The notes beneath the pieces were generated by a model. That model was given only the letters and a program-made list of their open reading frames with translations. It was not told the DNA's origin and made no database searches. Both the position numbers and the translations under genes were made by a program. From contig NW_004440112.1 of NCBI RefSeq assembly GCF_000330505.1, forward strand, positions 1 through 56,833: a stretch of 56,833 bases of DNA, written 5' to 3'. Positions 1 through 10,131 of the stretch are shown here, piece after piece. The number at the start of each line of letters is the position of its first letter. Position 1 is the stretch's first letter. The stretch comes from Entamoeba invadens IP1. Lineage: Eukaryota > Evosea > Mastigamoebida > Endamoebidae.

Positions 1-1
1 C

Positions 2-3000
2 CTTTTCACATGTCAACAATTGCAATTGGTCACACAACACCGAATTTGCAAATGAGTCTTTGCACTTCACACATTTTCCATTTTCTAAGAAAAACGTCTC
101 ATTACATTTTGTGCAAGATTTCTTTGTTGCTGTACATTCGAGACATCCATCAATTTCGTTGCATTTATGACACTCATCATTGTCCAAATAGTGTCCATAA
201 ATGCACTGTCTGCACTCCCCATACAACGTACACAACACACACTTTGGTATTGAAGTGCACTTTTCACAAGTTTTTGGTGTTTTAAAATATGCATTTTGGG
301 AACACAAAATGCATTTCATTGGAATTTTGTTGTCACAGTTCTGGCAATTTGGAATATCATCACATGGAATACACGCAGAATAGTCTGCGCTTTGTGTGTA
401 ATTTGTCAAACACTCAACACATCCTATGGCATCACATTTCTTACAATTTGAGATATCACATTTTGCACACATAAAGTCGGAGTTCAAATAATGCAAATCG
501 TCACATTTAGTGCACTGATTTGAAAGACTTTCCACGCAACCTTCCACAACATCCCCACATGGCGCACATTCCCCAGATGATACCAAGAAATTTCTTTCGC
601 ATTTGACACAGCTCTCACCAACACCACTAACGCAATGTGATATTTCTTGGCATGTGTAATTGGACAACTTATACCCATCAAGGCACTTTGTGCACTTTCG
701 TGAAGATATATCATTTTCAAGATAGTTGACACATTGATCACACCCACTAATTTCAGAACAAATCTTACAAACAGCTTCCGGGAAATACCCAATTGAACAA
801 ACATCACAGTAAACTTCTTTGTAATTTGAGTAATTCAAAAGTCCGCATTTTATGCAATTTGTAAGTATTTCATCACATTTGAGACACTGTAGGTCTTTTA
901 AGTAATATTCGTCCAAACACAAAACACAATTCGAATCAGATACTTCTTTGCAATGAAACTCCTCTTTTGTGAAATAATTTCCTTCGAAGTTGACAAGGTC
1001 TTCTGTTGTATTTTGTTGTGTTTTGACACACCTTTTACCTATCAAAACATAATCCGATTCACACGCCACACAGGCACTCGTCTTGGGTTCAATGGAAATA
1101 CAATTTTCATCAATTTGGCAAATACCCTCAATCAAAACTTCGTTTGGAGATAAACAGTTGAAACAAAGTCCGTTCGTTTTGTTCGAGCACCCATTGCTTC
1201 CACACGTTTCACAAGTCACACATTCGAAATCTTCTATCCAAAATCCCGGTTTGCACTTTTCACACTTTTTGTTTCGGTTTTCATCAATAAAGCATGAAAC
1301 ACATTTGCCGTTATCGGGTTTACACACAGAACACAACCCACTTTCGTCAATGTATTTATTGCTTTCACACGTTATACACAATGTTGAATTGCATGTTGTG
1401 CAACCACGCGTTGAACAGTCTGTACATGTTCCAAAGGCTTCTGTCATTTCTTCTGACGTGGTATTAACGAGATAATACCCCTCCACGCACGACACACATT
1501 TTGTTTGAGATAAACAATCGGTGCAAGTTGCACTGCACTTTTTACAACTTTTACCATCTTTGTAATATCCTTTCATGTTACACAACGAACACGTCTTGTC
1601 ATCTTCCTTATAATAATATCCATCAAAACATTTGGAACATGTTGATTCGGAGTGGCAAACATCACAATTTGATTCACAACCATTACATTTGTAATTCGAC
1701 AAATAAAAGTGGTCCATACATTCCAAACACCTTGTCTCATCACACTTTGAACAATTGTCATAAATATCACCACAGCTAAGGCATTTCCCATCACGTAAAA
1801 AGAGTCCAGTTTTGCATTTATAACAATCCGTTTCATCACACACTTCACAATTTGGATGTTTTGTTTCACATGTTGAACAGAGACCATTGTCCAAATAAAA
1901 ACCATTTTGACAAGAATAGCATGTTGTTGCGTTGCATCTTTCACATGAAGCAAATTTAGAAGAGCATAATTTACAAATTCCATTTTCTATAAACGAGTTT
2001 TTATCACAGACAGAACACTTTGATACGTCACAAGATATGCAATTATCAAATTTGGAATTACACGGTTTACAAACATTACTTTCGAGATAAAACCCATTCT
2101 CACATTCAAGACAACTTGATCCATCGCAAAGAATGCAGTTTGTGTACTTCGATTTGCATTCTTTGCAAACAGTCTGGTCGACAAAAAACCCGTTTAAGCA
2201 TGCATTACACTGTAATGAAGTACATGTTATACAATTGTGGAACGTTTCATTGCATCTGACACACCCATTTCCGTTTAAGTAATACATATTTTTACAAAGT
2301 GAACATTTGGTTTCGTCACATTTTTCACAACCCTGATATTTGGTTAAGCATTTATTACATTGGCCTTTATCAACAAAATATCCAAGAGCACATTCTTGAC
2401 ATTGAGTTTTATTACACGAGTTGCAATTGGAATAAACTTCTGAACACAATTGGCACTTCGAATTTATATCAAAAGCATTTGGTGAACATTTGGTACATTT
2501 TTCAGTTGTACATTCCATGCAATTTGGAAACGACTCTTCACAATTTACACACATTCCATCTTTTAAATAATAATTTCCATTGCATCCCAAACAAGATGTT
2601 GGGTTACACGAACCACAGTTTGAATCATATTTAGTACATGAATTACAAGTGCTCATACCCTCAAGATAAAACCCAACTTCACAATTTCCACAATGATCTT
2701 CTACACACACCGAGCAATGGGAAAATACGTTCTTACAAAGTTCACAAGTACCACCAATAAGAGAATAGTCACTTGTACAATGAGAGCATCCGTTTTCATC
2801 ACAATCTGTACATCCTTCTGAACAAGATACACACTGTCCACCAGAGAAATAAAAACCTCTTTTGCATCTGTTACAAACAAATTGGTCACACAACTCACAT
2901 CCATTCTGACATTCCATGCAATTTCCGTTATCAACAAAAAAGCCATCTGAACAAGTCAGACATTGTGTAAAGTTACAATTCACACAGTTTGTATGTTTTG

Positions 3001-4942
3001 TATCACAACTGTTACATTGCCCTTCATTTACAAAATATCCTCCAACACAATCACTACAATGAGTGTTGTTACACAATGCACAATTGGTGTATTTTGTTGA
3101 ACATTCTGTACAAACAGTATTCTCAAGGAAATAACCGTTATTGCATAAGGTACAATGAGTTGGGTCACAAGTTGAACATAATGGAAAATCTTCAAAACAA
3201 TTGACACATTTCCCATTTTTAAAAAATGAATACTCGTTACATTCAATACACTCAATTTCATTACACAAATTACAATTTGGATAAATATTGGAACACCTTT
3301 TACAAGTGCCATCTTGATCCAAATGATAACCTTCTTGACACGTCTTACATTGTCCGTTATCACATTCGAGACAATTGGGGAAGAATGTTTGGCAATCAAG
3401 ACAAGTTCCATCATTCAAATAAAAATTCTTTTCACATTCCTTGCATGAATTTTTTATACAATTCTTACACCCTACAGAACATTCAATACATTTCCCTTTC
3501 TCATAGTAAAAACCTTGATCACATTCGATACACATATTTTCTGAACATTTTTTACAATTTTCTTGACATGTTGTGCATTTTCCAGCTTCAAGACGAAAAC
3601 CATCATTACATTCAAAACATTTTGTTTTATCACAGAACCCACAATTGGAATCATGTGTTGTGCAACTGTAACAAAAAGTTCCATCCATAAACATACCATT
3701 TGGACACGATCTAACGAAGTCACAACCGAGATTTAAAACGAAGTAACATCCATTGATTTCAATGCAATTATCTCCTGAACATGGGACAGTTTTGCATGGG
3801 TTTTGAATGTAAAAGACTTGATTTCCTTGTTTAACAAATGAGTTGTTGTTTGTGTGAAATTCCTTTTTAACACAAAAAAGTTCGTTTTCTATTAATGCTT
3901 CAGTTGTATATTCAATGGAATCTATTGACGCACCCATTTCAAAATACACATTCCCTTTTATAAATATTAATTTGTCGATTTTAACATAAACATTAAATAC
4001 CAAATCAACTGGTGTGATAGTCAAAATCTTAAAATGCAGTGAATCTAAAGTTGAGTGAAGTACAAGCTCTTGGCGTTCGCTATAATTGATTGTTGCCCAA
4101 CCCACTTGTTTAAATCGATAATCGGTGAACCCAACAAGATTTAAGTCGAAGAATGTGCTATTGTGTTTACAATCTGGATAATCAAATTCATCAAAAGGTT
4201 TTAAAGAATCGGGTTCGCAATGACAATTATACGACGGACCATATGATGTTCCTGTTTTAGAAACAAGTTTCATTCTTGAAAAGTTTCCACTTGTGCAGAC
4301 TGACTTAATTTCATGTGTAGAGTCAGATGAATATAAATTAACATGTTCATTCATAAGGATTCCAGAAAGTAAATACATTGAAGGAGAAGTATCAACTGCT
4401 CGATTAAAAGATGATAAATTTATTGATACTGTTTGTTGCACTTCTCCATCGATATAAACGAGTGGAATTTTATTTTGGTCTTGATCTCTTGAAATTGTTA
4501 TAATCCACTGTTCATCTATTTTTGAATGTAATACAACTCCTTTGTTTTTAACAATAACTTCAGTTCTTAATGTTTGTGTTTGTCTGCACCCAGTGCTTCC
4601 ATCAAAACACCCAAAAGTGATGACAAGTCCATCTGGTCGATCGTCTTCATAAATAGTCATTTTCTCTTGTCGGGGTCGAGTCATAAAAAATATGTGTTTC
4701 ATGTTAATGATTCCTGAAAATTTCCAGTCTCGACTTACTGATGGATTAATAGTTAAATCTGTATCATTGTAGCCCTTTTCTAGGTTTGTACAACAATTAG
4801 AATTAAAAGTAAAAACGTCTCTCGGTTCATAATTTATTGTCCATTCGTCTGATGAGCCATAATAATTTAATCCTATTACATTGTTTAATTCTCCCCAACC
4901 AAAGATTTTTGTTGCAAATAAACATAAGAGTATTAATTGCAT
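2..4942 (-). CDS. Giant CXXC cysteine-rich surface protein, N-terminal part (possible transmembrane kinase ectodomain)
   Basis: Reading the minus strand from the ATG at 4942, the frame stays open for 1647 codons and leaves the window without a stop, so the gene is partial at its 3' end. The first 16 or so residues (MQLILLCLFATKIFGWGE) form a signal peptide. Residues of about 20-385 are a cysteine-poor globular region rich in beta-type sequence. From about residue 385 (nt 3790 leftwards) the protein becomes a long array of CxxC repeats, with units of roughly 22-25 residues of the form CxxC-x6-(F/Y)-x3-G-x-C-xxC. This furin/VSP-like pattern is typical of ectodomains of Entamoeba transmembrane kinases and of the Igl lectin subunits. 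No membrane segment or kinase domain is reached inside the window, so kinase versus GPI-anchored lectin-like protein cannot be decided. Role inferred: cell-surface receptor or adhesin. Many plus-strand open frames here are shadows of this gene. Confidence 0.85.
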   Translation of the reverse strand, partial: MQLILLCLFATKIFGWGELNNVIGLNYYGSSDEWTINYEPRDVFTFNSNCCTNLEKGYNDTDLTINPSVSRDWKFSGIINMKHIFFMTRPRQEKMTIYEDDRPDGLVITFGCFDGSTGCRQTQTLRTEVIVKNKGVVLHSKIDEQWIITISRDQDQNKIPLVYIDGEVQQTVSINLSSFNRAVDTSPSMYLLSGILMNEHVNLYSSDSTHEIKSVCTSGNFSRMKLVSKTGTSYGPSYNCHCEPDSLKPFDEFDYPDCKHNSTFFDLNLVGFTDYRFKQVGWATINYSERQELVLHSTLDSLHFKILTITPVDLVFNVYVKIDKLIFIKGNVYFEMGASIDSIEYTTEALIENELFCVKKEFHTNNNSFVKQGNQVFYIQNPCKTVPCSGDNCIEINGCYFVLNLGCDFVRSCPNGMFMDGTFCYSCTTHDSNCGFCDKTKCFECNDGFRLEAGKCTTCQENCKKCSENMCIECDQGFYYEKGKCIECSVGCKNCIKNSCKECEKNFYLNDGTCLDCQTFFPNCLECDNGQCKTCQEGYHLDQDGTCKRCSNIYPNCNLCNEIECIECNEYSFFKNGKCVNCFEDFPLCSTCDPTHCTLCNNGYFLENTVCTECSTKYTNCALCNNTHCSDCVGGYFVNEGQCNSCDTKHTNCVNCNFTQCLTCSDGFFVDNGNCMECQNGCELCDQFVCNRCKRGFYFSGGQCVSCSEGCTDCDENGCSHCTSDYSLIGGTCELCKNVFSHCSVCVEDHCGNCEVGFYLEGMSTCNSCTKYDSNCGSCNPTSCLGCNGNYYLKDGMCVNCEESFPNCMECTTEKCTKCSPNAFDINSKCQLCSEVYSNCNSCNKTQCQECALGYFVDKGQCNKCLTKYQGCEKCDETKCSLCKNMYYLNGNGCVRCNETFHNCITCTSLQCNACLNGFFVDQTVCKECKSKYTNCILCDGSSCLECENGFYLESNVCKPCNSKFDNCISCDVSKCSVCDKNSFIENGICKLCSSKFASCERCNATTCYSCQNGFYLDNGLCSTCETKHPNCEVCDETDCYKCKTGLFLRDGKCLSCGDIYDNCSKCDETRCLECMDHFYLSNYKCNGCESNCDVCHSESTCSKCFDGYYYKEDDKTCSLCNMKGYYKDGKSCKKCSATCTDCLSQTKCVSCVEGYYLVNTTSEEMTEAFGTCTDCSTRGCTTCNSTLCITCESNKYIDESGLCSVCKPDNGKCVSCFIDENRNKKCEKCKPGFWIEDFECVTCETCGSNGCSNKTNGLCFNCLSPNEVLIEGICQIDENCISIEPKTSACVACESDYVLIGKRCVKTQQNTTEDLVNFEGNYFTKEEFHCKEVSDSNCVLCLDEYYLKDLQCLKCDEILTNCIKCGLLNYSNYKEVYCDVCSIGYFPEAVCKICSEISGCDQCVNYLENDISSRKCTKCLDGYKLSNYTCQEISHCVSGVGESCVKCERNFLVSSGECAPCGDVVEGCVESLSNQCTKCDDLHYLNSDFMCAKCDISNCKKCDAIGCVECLTNYTQSADYSACIPCDDIPNCQNCDNKIPMKCILCSQNAYFKTPKTCEKCTSIPKCVLCTLYGECRQCIYGHYLDNDECHKCNEIDGCLECTATKKSCTKCNETFFLENGKCVKCKDSFANSVLCDQLQLLTCEK

Positions 4943-5482
4943 TGTGTAAATATTAAGTTTTTAAATATGATTAAATACACGTTTAAGGCTAAACCGTTTA
5001 TTCTAAATATAACAATACCTTTGGTTGAATGTTTTTCTGTCTACTTTATTATGAAACAATTTGATGGAATGAAGATGCAGATATTAATCCAAAAAACCCA
5101 AAACACCACTCTATCATACCAGCGGTTTTGTAAATTTAAATAAAAATGTTTTATGTTTGATATAAATATTGTTTGACTTTATTCTTTAAAGAATCTATTG
5201 CAACATTTAGAAACTGTTTGTTTTAATAACCCCTAAAATTCTTTGTTTTTATATGTGGTTGAGTATGTTAAAATGCCACTTAACTGTCACCACGTTTCAC
5301 TCAACCGCCAAGTAAATTTTGATTAATATTTCTAAAAATACATTTATTTTTTTTAAAGTTTTTTTTGTGATTAAAATGCCATTCAAAAAAATGTAAAAAA
5401 TTCAAAAATCAATAAAAAATATACACAACAACGATCTAAAAATAGTATTTTAAATTATTCAAAAAAAAATGTTAAGGTTTTT

Positions 5483-5623
5483 TTCTAGCGTATCCTTGCA
5501 TTGAAACATGTGGTTATTACGTCGCAATCGTACACAAAATCCTTGCAAAAATCCAGTTCATTAAAAAGTGGCAACCCACAAGATTGCAAAGCGATACTAG
5601 AACGCAACTAAATACAATGAACG
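5483..5623 (-). pseudogene. Possible short cysteine-containing coding relic
   Basis: On the minus strand a frame between stops reads about 45 codons with five cysteines and acidic residues (for example NELDFCKDFVYDCDVITTC). Its base composition is clearly richer than the surrounding DNA. It has no ATG and no recognised family. A small inverted repeat (TTCTAGCGTATC near 5485 and GATACTAGAA near 5594) brackets it. It could be a worn fragment of a Cys-rich secreted protein or chance. Confidence 0.25.
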
Positions 5624-6019
5624 AAAACACTATGATGTTCCTTGAGCTTTCAAGCAAAATGGAAATTTATTAACAATGCATTCGACTATTATATACTTAC
5701 TTATTATGGCTTGTGATGAGTATCTCTTCCTAACCTTATTACCTTTTTATAATTGGTTTTATCAACGAACCCTTATTAACAATGATTTATACTTTTTCTT
5801 TATTTTACTTTTTAATATAGGGTTGTCTACTTTTTACAAACCAAATTAGATTCGTTTACCAAGATAATTCGAAACTATATAATGTATTAACAATTTATTA
5901 CCTATAAGATTAATATAACATTTAACCAAATATTTGAGAAAGGTAAACATTAGGCGAACTTTGAACTTTTTTGCAAAAGATTAATTATAATTGTAAATAT
6001 ATTTGAATAAAAAAAATCG

Positions 6020-6140
6020 CAGTCAAAGGCGATTATTTGTCGTAATAATAATTGTCACACTACTGGCCAATCATTTGGGTGTACGACAATTCAATATTTT
6101 ATTCTCAAATCTGTAACTTTAAATGAATTGAAAATAAAAT
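6020..6140. mobile_element. Pogo-like MITE terminus (family A)
   Basis: The sequence starting CAGTCAAAGGCG at 6020, followed by TTATTTGTCGT, an ACTGGCCAATCATTTGG-like block and an AATCTGTAACTTT block, matches the element that ends at 45909, where the same terminus appears in reverse and is followed by TA. This copy has lost its other end. Flanking TA is not present on the left, so it is probably truncated or eroded. Confidence 0.5.
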
Positions 6141-6664
6141 TTTTCAAAAAATAACTCAAAAAAGTAAAACCTCTCATTAGTGTACCCCATTAAGAGAATC
6201 CCTTCATTAAGAAACGTTTCAACCAATCGAAATAAAAAACACTTATTGGGGGAAAGGAAAAAACAATTTCATAACTACTATTGAGGGGTATTATTTTTCC
6301 GTTTAATCTACTAATTAATTTTTTCTTTTACTGTAAAAATAAAAAATGGGTGTGTTTAGTTTATAATCATAATGGTAATATTATATTCTAATTATTTTCT
6401 ATATCAACAAGTATTAGACACTCATTTTGATTTTTTTGTAACCAGTTATATATAATTTATTGTGTGTTTTTGACTATAAATAAATAGAATCAGCCCAAGA
6501 AATATGATGAATATTAAAAAGTTAACTTTATAATTGTTATTAAATGTTATTGTTATAAAGACATTTTCAATATCAAAACAACAAGATATTAAAAACACAA
6601 TTAAACAAAAACCCCAATAATAATAAAGTAATAAATTACGCAAAGCATCTCAACACGTAAATAA

Positions 6665-7384
6665 TCAGTAGTTCTCTTTGTTATTTCTAATTTGTCCTGC
6701 GTAATATTTTGTTTCTTGACCATCATCATCTTCTTCTGCCTTTTGCAAGTCACTCAAGCACTTCTTTTGTGGGCAATCCCATTGTTTATGGCCGTATCCT
6801 TTGCATATGAAACACTCGACGTTTTTAAATTTATCGTTGCAGTTATTTGCAGTGTGTCCGAGCTTGTTGCATATTTTGCACTGTTTAATAGCGCTTCCGT
6901 TCTTATTTTTTCCCACAATATGCAATTTCTCTCCTTTCAGTTCTTTTCCTTCCCATTCAAATTTGAGTTTATCGATCATTTCAATATCCTTCATCACAAC
7001 AGAAATATTGTTCGACTTCATTTCTCCCTTTTTCTTCGTCATTTGTGTGACTTTGATGGGGTTAAATTCACTGAGGTACTTTTTCACCTCATCTTCAGTG
7101 ACTTTGAGCCCCGGATATGAAAAGTGCACATTTTTGAGATTTTTGAGGTCCTTCCGTACATTCACCGTTTTTTTGCGCCATATCTTTTTGTCCTTTTTGG
7201 CAATTAGGTCCATAACAGCTTCTTCGTTGTCAAATAGAACATCGCAATAGCTTAGATTAGTGTCTTCGGCATATCGAGGAATGTCGACACTAATTGGTTG
7301 ATATGGTTTCAAAAACTCGTGTATCTCGTCGTCTGTTAAAGACGGGTGTATCCCCACTATTGTCGTTTTAATACCTTTTGACAT
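6665..7384 (-). CDS. RNA-binding protein with two RRM-like domains and two CCHC zinc knuckles
   Basis: A complete 239-residue frame with an ATG at 7384. Residues of about 6-80 and 83-160 each have the beta-alpha-beta layout of an RRM (TTIVGIHPSLTDDEIHEFL, then NVHFSYPGLKVTEDEVKKYL). Two zinc knuckles of the CX2CX4HX4C type follow at about residues 168-181 (CKICNKLGHTANNC) and 190-203 (CFICKGYGHKQWDC). The tail is acidic (EEDDDGQE) and then basic. This architecture is that of a single-stranded RNA or DNA binding protein. It is also the architecture of some L1-type LINE ORF1 proteins, but no reverse transcriptase follows downstream (minus strand below 6665). Base composition is much less AT-rich than the flanks, as expected for a real gene. 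Likely nuclear or cytoplasmic RNA binding; partner RNAs unknown. Confidence 0.8.
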   Translation of the reverse strand: MSKGIKTTIVGIHPSLTDDEIHEFLKPYQPISVDIPRYAEDTNLSYCDVLFDNEEAVMDLIAKKDKKIWRKKTVNVRKDLKNLKNVHFSYPGLKVTEDEVKKYLSEFNPIKVTQMTKKKGEMKSNNISVVMKDIEMIDKLKFEWEGKELKGEKLHIVGKNKNGSAIKQCKICNKLGHTANNCNDKFKNVECFICKGYGHKQWDCPQKKCLSDLQKAEEDDDGQETKYYAGQIRNNKENY

Positions 7385-7894
7385 GTTTTGTTTATTTTTT
7401 ATGGTGTTGTGTGGTTTTAATTATAGGGTTATGTTAGGGTTTGTGTATTTATTGACAGTTGATTAAATAATTATCAGAGACCAAATAATTGTAAGAAGGA
7501 TATATATATATCCCGTTAATTACCTTGAAAATAACTAATTAAAAAATTCATAGAAGGAGACACCAAAAAAATGCTGAGAAACCCATTTCTATTTTTAAAA
7601 TAGTTCTATATTGATATTTTTAACTATTTATTTTACTTTAAACATTTATTTGGGCTTTGACCATTTTTTGGTAAATTGTAAATATTTTTAATAATATGAT
7701 ACAGATACTCGAAAAACAGCCCGGCACACAAAAAAGGACAGGCAAACCATTAATTTATAGTATATTATAGTTTTTTGTACTGTTTTTTTTTTAATTTTGG
7801 ATTGAAAAAACCATTAAATAGTTTTTAGAAACCATTTTTATAGTTTGCCGGTAGTTTTTTCTACAAATACCAACTATTTTAAAGGTATTTGTAA

Positions 7895-8108
7895 CACAGT
7901 TGGAGAAAAAAATTTGGCTTGATAAGAATAAAAAATAATTATAATAAAAAATTATTTTATTTTAGTTTCAAAGTTTTTTTCATACAATTTTTTGGTATGT
8001 CAAAAAAAATTGTTTTTTGTAAAAAATAAATGTTTTTTCATCTTTTAGTTAAATTGATTTCATTTACTATTTTTTATTATTTAGCCGGACTTTTTTCTTC
8101 CAACTCTG
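7895..8108. mobile_element. Candidate 214-bp MITE with hAT-like ends
   Basis: The left end CACAGTTGGAGAAAAAAA at 7895 is an imperfect inverted copy of the right end, which reads CAGAGTTGGAAGAAAAAAG on the minus strand from 8108; both continue to a GGCT. C-A-G-x-G/T-TTGG ends resemble those of hAT elements. The flanking 8-mers do not match, so there is no target-site duplication to support it. Confidence 0.4.
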
Positions 8109-8291
8109 AAGGGATTATAAAAATCTGTCAAATTGTTTTGAACCTTTCAAACTTCAAAGAAATTAATTACTACGTCAGCACGAACAAGTAAGATATAAAA
8201 TTGGAAAAAAAGAAGTGTTTTATAACAAAAACAAAAACAAAATATAAAAGTAAAAACTATAAAAAAACATTTGTTTATAACTGTTCAAAAC

Positions 8292-8408
8292 ATGATCATA
8301 ACAAGTCGCGTCTTGTGTAAAACCATAAGAAGTGACATAGAAGAACAAGTTTTAAGAACGCGTTCGTGGAGTTGGCTTACAAATGTTATCCAAAAATGTC
8401 GTTTCTAA
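8292..8408 (+). CDS. Small ORF, 38 residues, basic
   Basis: ATG at 8292 to TAA at 8408 encodes 38 residues (MIITSRVLCKTIRSDIEEQV then a Trp/Arg-rich tail ending KCRF). It stands out as a locally GC-richer, codon-diverse stretch in very AT-rich DNA. No family is recognised; it may be a relic of a longer gene or a non-coding conserved piece. Confidence 0.25.
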   Translation: MIITSRVLCKTIRSDIEEQVLRTRSWSWLTNVIQKCRF

Positions 8409-9711
8409 ATAAAAATATATTTTTTTGTGATTTTGACAAATTAATTGACGATTTGAAAAGTTTTAGATAATTACAGGGGTTTCGTACCAACCCGTAACAA
8501 GTCACTATTCGTTTTTTTATTTTCAACCTTTTATAAGTCGTTATTTAATTGGTTAAAACCACTAATATTAATGTATATTTAAAAATAAAGTTTATGGAAA
8601 ATGATCATAAACAAGCTTTCATAACTCGTATAACAAATTAGTTGTTATTATTTCTTTTGTTTTCACACATAAAGTGAGTTATTATGTACTTGAATTAATT
8701 ATTAATTCAACTTTAGTTTTTATTGTCGTTATTAACTCATTATTATATTATATCATAATTGTTTTAGATAATGTTGAAATTGATTTAATTTGGATATCGA
8801 AAAATAAAAACAATTTGATAAAGTTTTGACATACTTGTTGTAAGTTATATATTGATTTCCTTTGCAAATTCCAAAAAACAAATTATATTTTACTGTTTAA
8901 TATTATATAGGATTTATTTGTTACAGTGTGATAGAATTTATCCAATATTATTATTAATGTCTGTCCATTAACCTTTTTTATTTTTTAAAGTCGTTTTAAA
9001 TGAAAATGTTCCTAACTTAAAGGGAAAAGATAAAACCAAATAGAATATAATTAATATAACTATTCAGAAACTATATAACCAATAACACAATCAATAACAC
9101 AAATAAGGTTAAAAACCATTTGACCAATCATTTTCAAACATCTGAAAGTGAACAATACATTCGATTGGTAAAATTTTTGAACAAAATAACAAGAAAATGT
9201 TGCTAACAAACATGTTATTTGCATCCTTAACTTGAAGAATTTTGCTATAAGACATTTATTCTTTGCAACATTTTAAATACAATCTTTTGTTCATTGTTGA
9301 ATTCCTTTGTTGTGTCTATCACATTGAACAATAAAGTTCGCCCAACTGTTGTTTGCAACAACATTTTTTGTTTATACGCTCAATGTTGATATAATAAAAT
9401 AAATTGATCAATCTGTCTAAGTTTGTTTTGATTGAAAAACCCAAAATTTATAATAAAATAATAAATTAAAAATATAACTAAATAACAAAATATTTTGTCA
9501 ATAAATACGGTTGATGGAATAATAAAAAACAAGGCTCCAACTTGTTAATAAGATAATATGATACAAATTCAATTACAACTCACCAAATCTATAATTATCT
9601 GTTTCTCACTCCTCAAAGAAGTCGTCTTTGTCAAATATTACTTTGCTGCCATTCAGGTCTTTATGTTTTTAACAATTGTTTTAATAATATATTAAATGGA
9701 ATATAAATACA

Positions 9712-9790
9712 GTCAACCTTTTTCAAAAAGGGGAGTATTGTAATTTTGTTCTCTCAAGAGTGGGCATTTTTATCCTATTAAACATTAAGA
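9712..9790. mobile_element. Possible pogo-like terminus with TA flank
   Basis: TATACAGTCAACCTTTTTC at 9708 onwards has the CAGTCAA start and preceding TA seen at other elements in this window (29626, 38887). The opposite terminus was not found nearby, so this may be a solo or eroded end. Confidence 0.3.
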
Positions 9791-10131
9791 CTTGCTTGAT
9801 AAAGAACTGTTTTTTAATTTTGGTCTGAAAAATGCTCTTTCTTGTTGTAAAACAAAAAATACACTCTTCTTTTTAAAGTTTGATTGTGTTATGCTTATTG
9901 ATGTTTCAATTAAAAGTTGTGATATACATATCACATTTTACAAACACTTGATTATATACACAATAATAAAAGTTTATTTGTATTAATAGATTAACTTGGT
10001 TTTAATCAACTATCAAATAATTTATCTATTTTACAATACACCTTTTATAAAAAATAAAATGTTGTTTTTTCTCCTGTAAGTTTTATCAAAACAAATTTAA
10101 ACACAAAATAAAAAAGTCCAATAAAAATGAA

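Larger units (their letters stand above)
4943..6664. other. AT-rich intergenic region with one pogo-like repeat end and a possible gene relic
   Basis: There is no intact gene here. The start of the CXXC gene lies at the left edge, so its promoter should lie just to the right of 4942. A pogo-like terminus starts at 6020 and a short coding-like minus-strand stretch lies at 5483-5623; both are listed separately. Around 6170-6300 there are repeated CATTAAG/ACCCC motifs that may belong to another degenerate repeat. The rest is homopolymeric A/T sequence with no recognisable signal. Confidence 0.5.
7385..10131. other. Gene-free AT-rich region with candidate MITEs
   Basis: No long gene is seen. It holds a hAT-type candidate MITE (7895-8108), a 38-codon small ORF (8292-8408), a pogo-like terminus at about 9712, and near 9612-9675 a minus-strand open stretch ending in FDKDDFFEE plus stop that may be the tail of a lost gene. 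The rest is low-complexity A/T sequence. Confidence 0.5.

Noticed and set aside
10..3723. Many plus- and minus-strand open frames of 60-154 codons
   Set aside because: They overlap the 1647-codon CXXC frame on the minus strand, which has a signal peptide and regular repeats; these are shadows made by its repetitive codons.
4937..5143. Plus-strand frame of 68 codons
   Set aside because: No domain, overlaps the start of the CXXC gene and lies in its likely promoter.
6446..6643. 65-residue hydrophobic frame on the minus strand
   Set aside because: It starts at TTG, has no ATG in frame after the preceding TGA, and its composition is that of A/T-rich non-coding DNA, which readily encodes Phe/Leu/Ile runs.
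6692..7250. Two plus-strand frames of 142 and 149 codons
   Set aside because: Antisense to the RRM/zinc-knuckle gene, with Phe/Leu/Ser-rich antisense composition.
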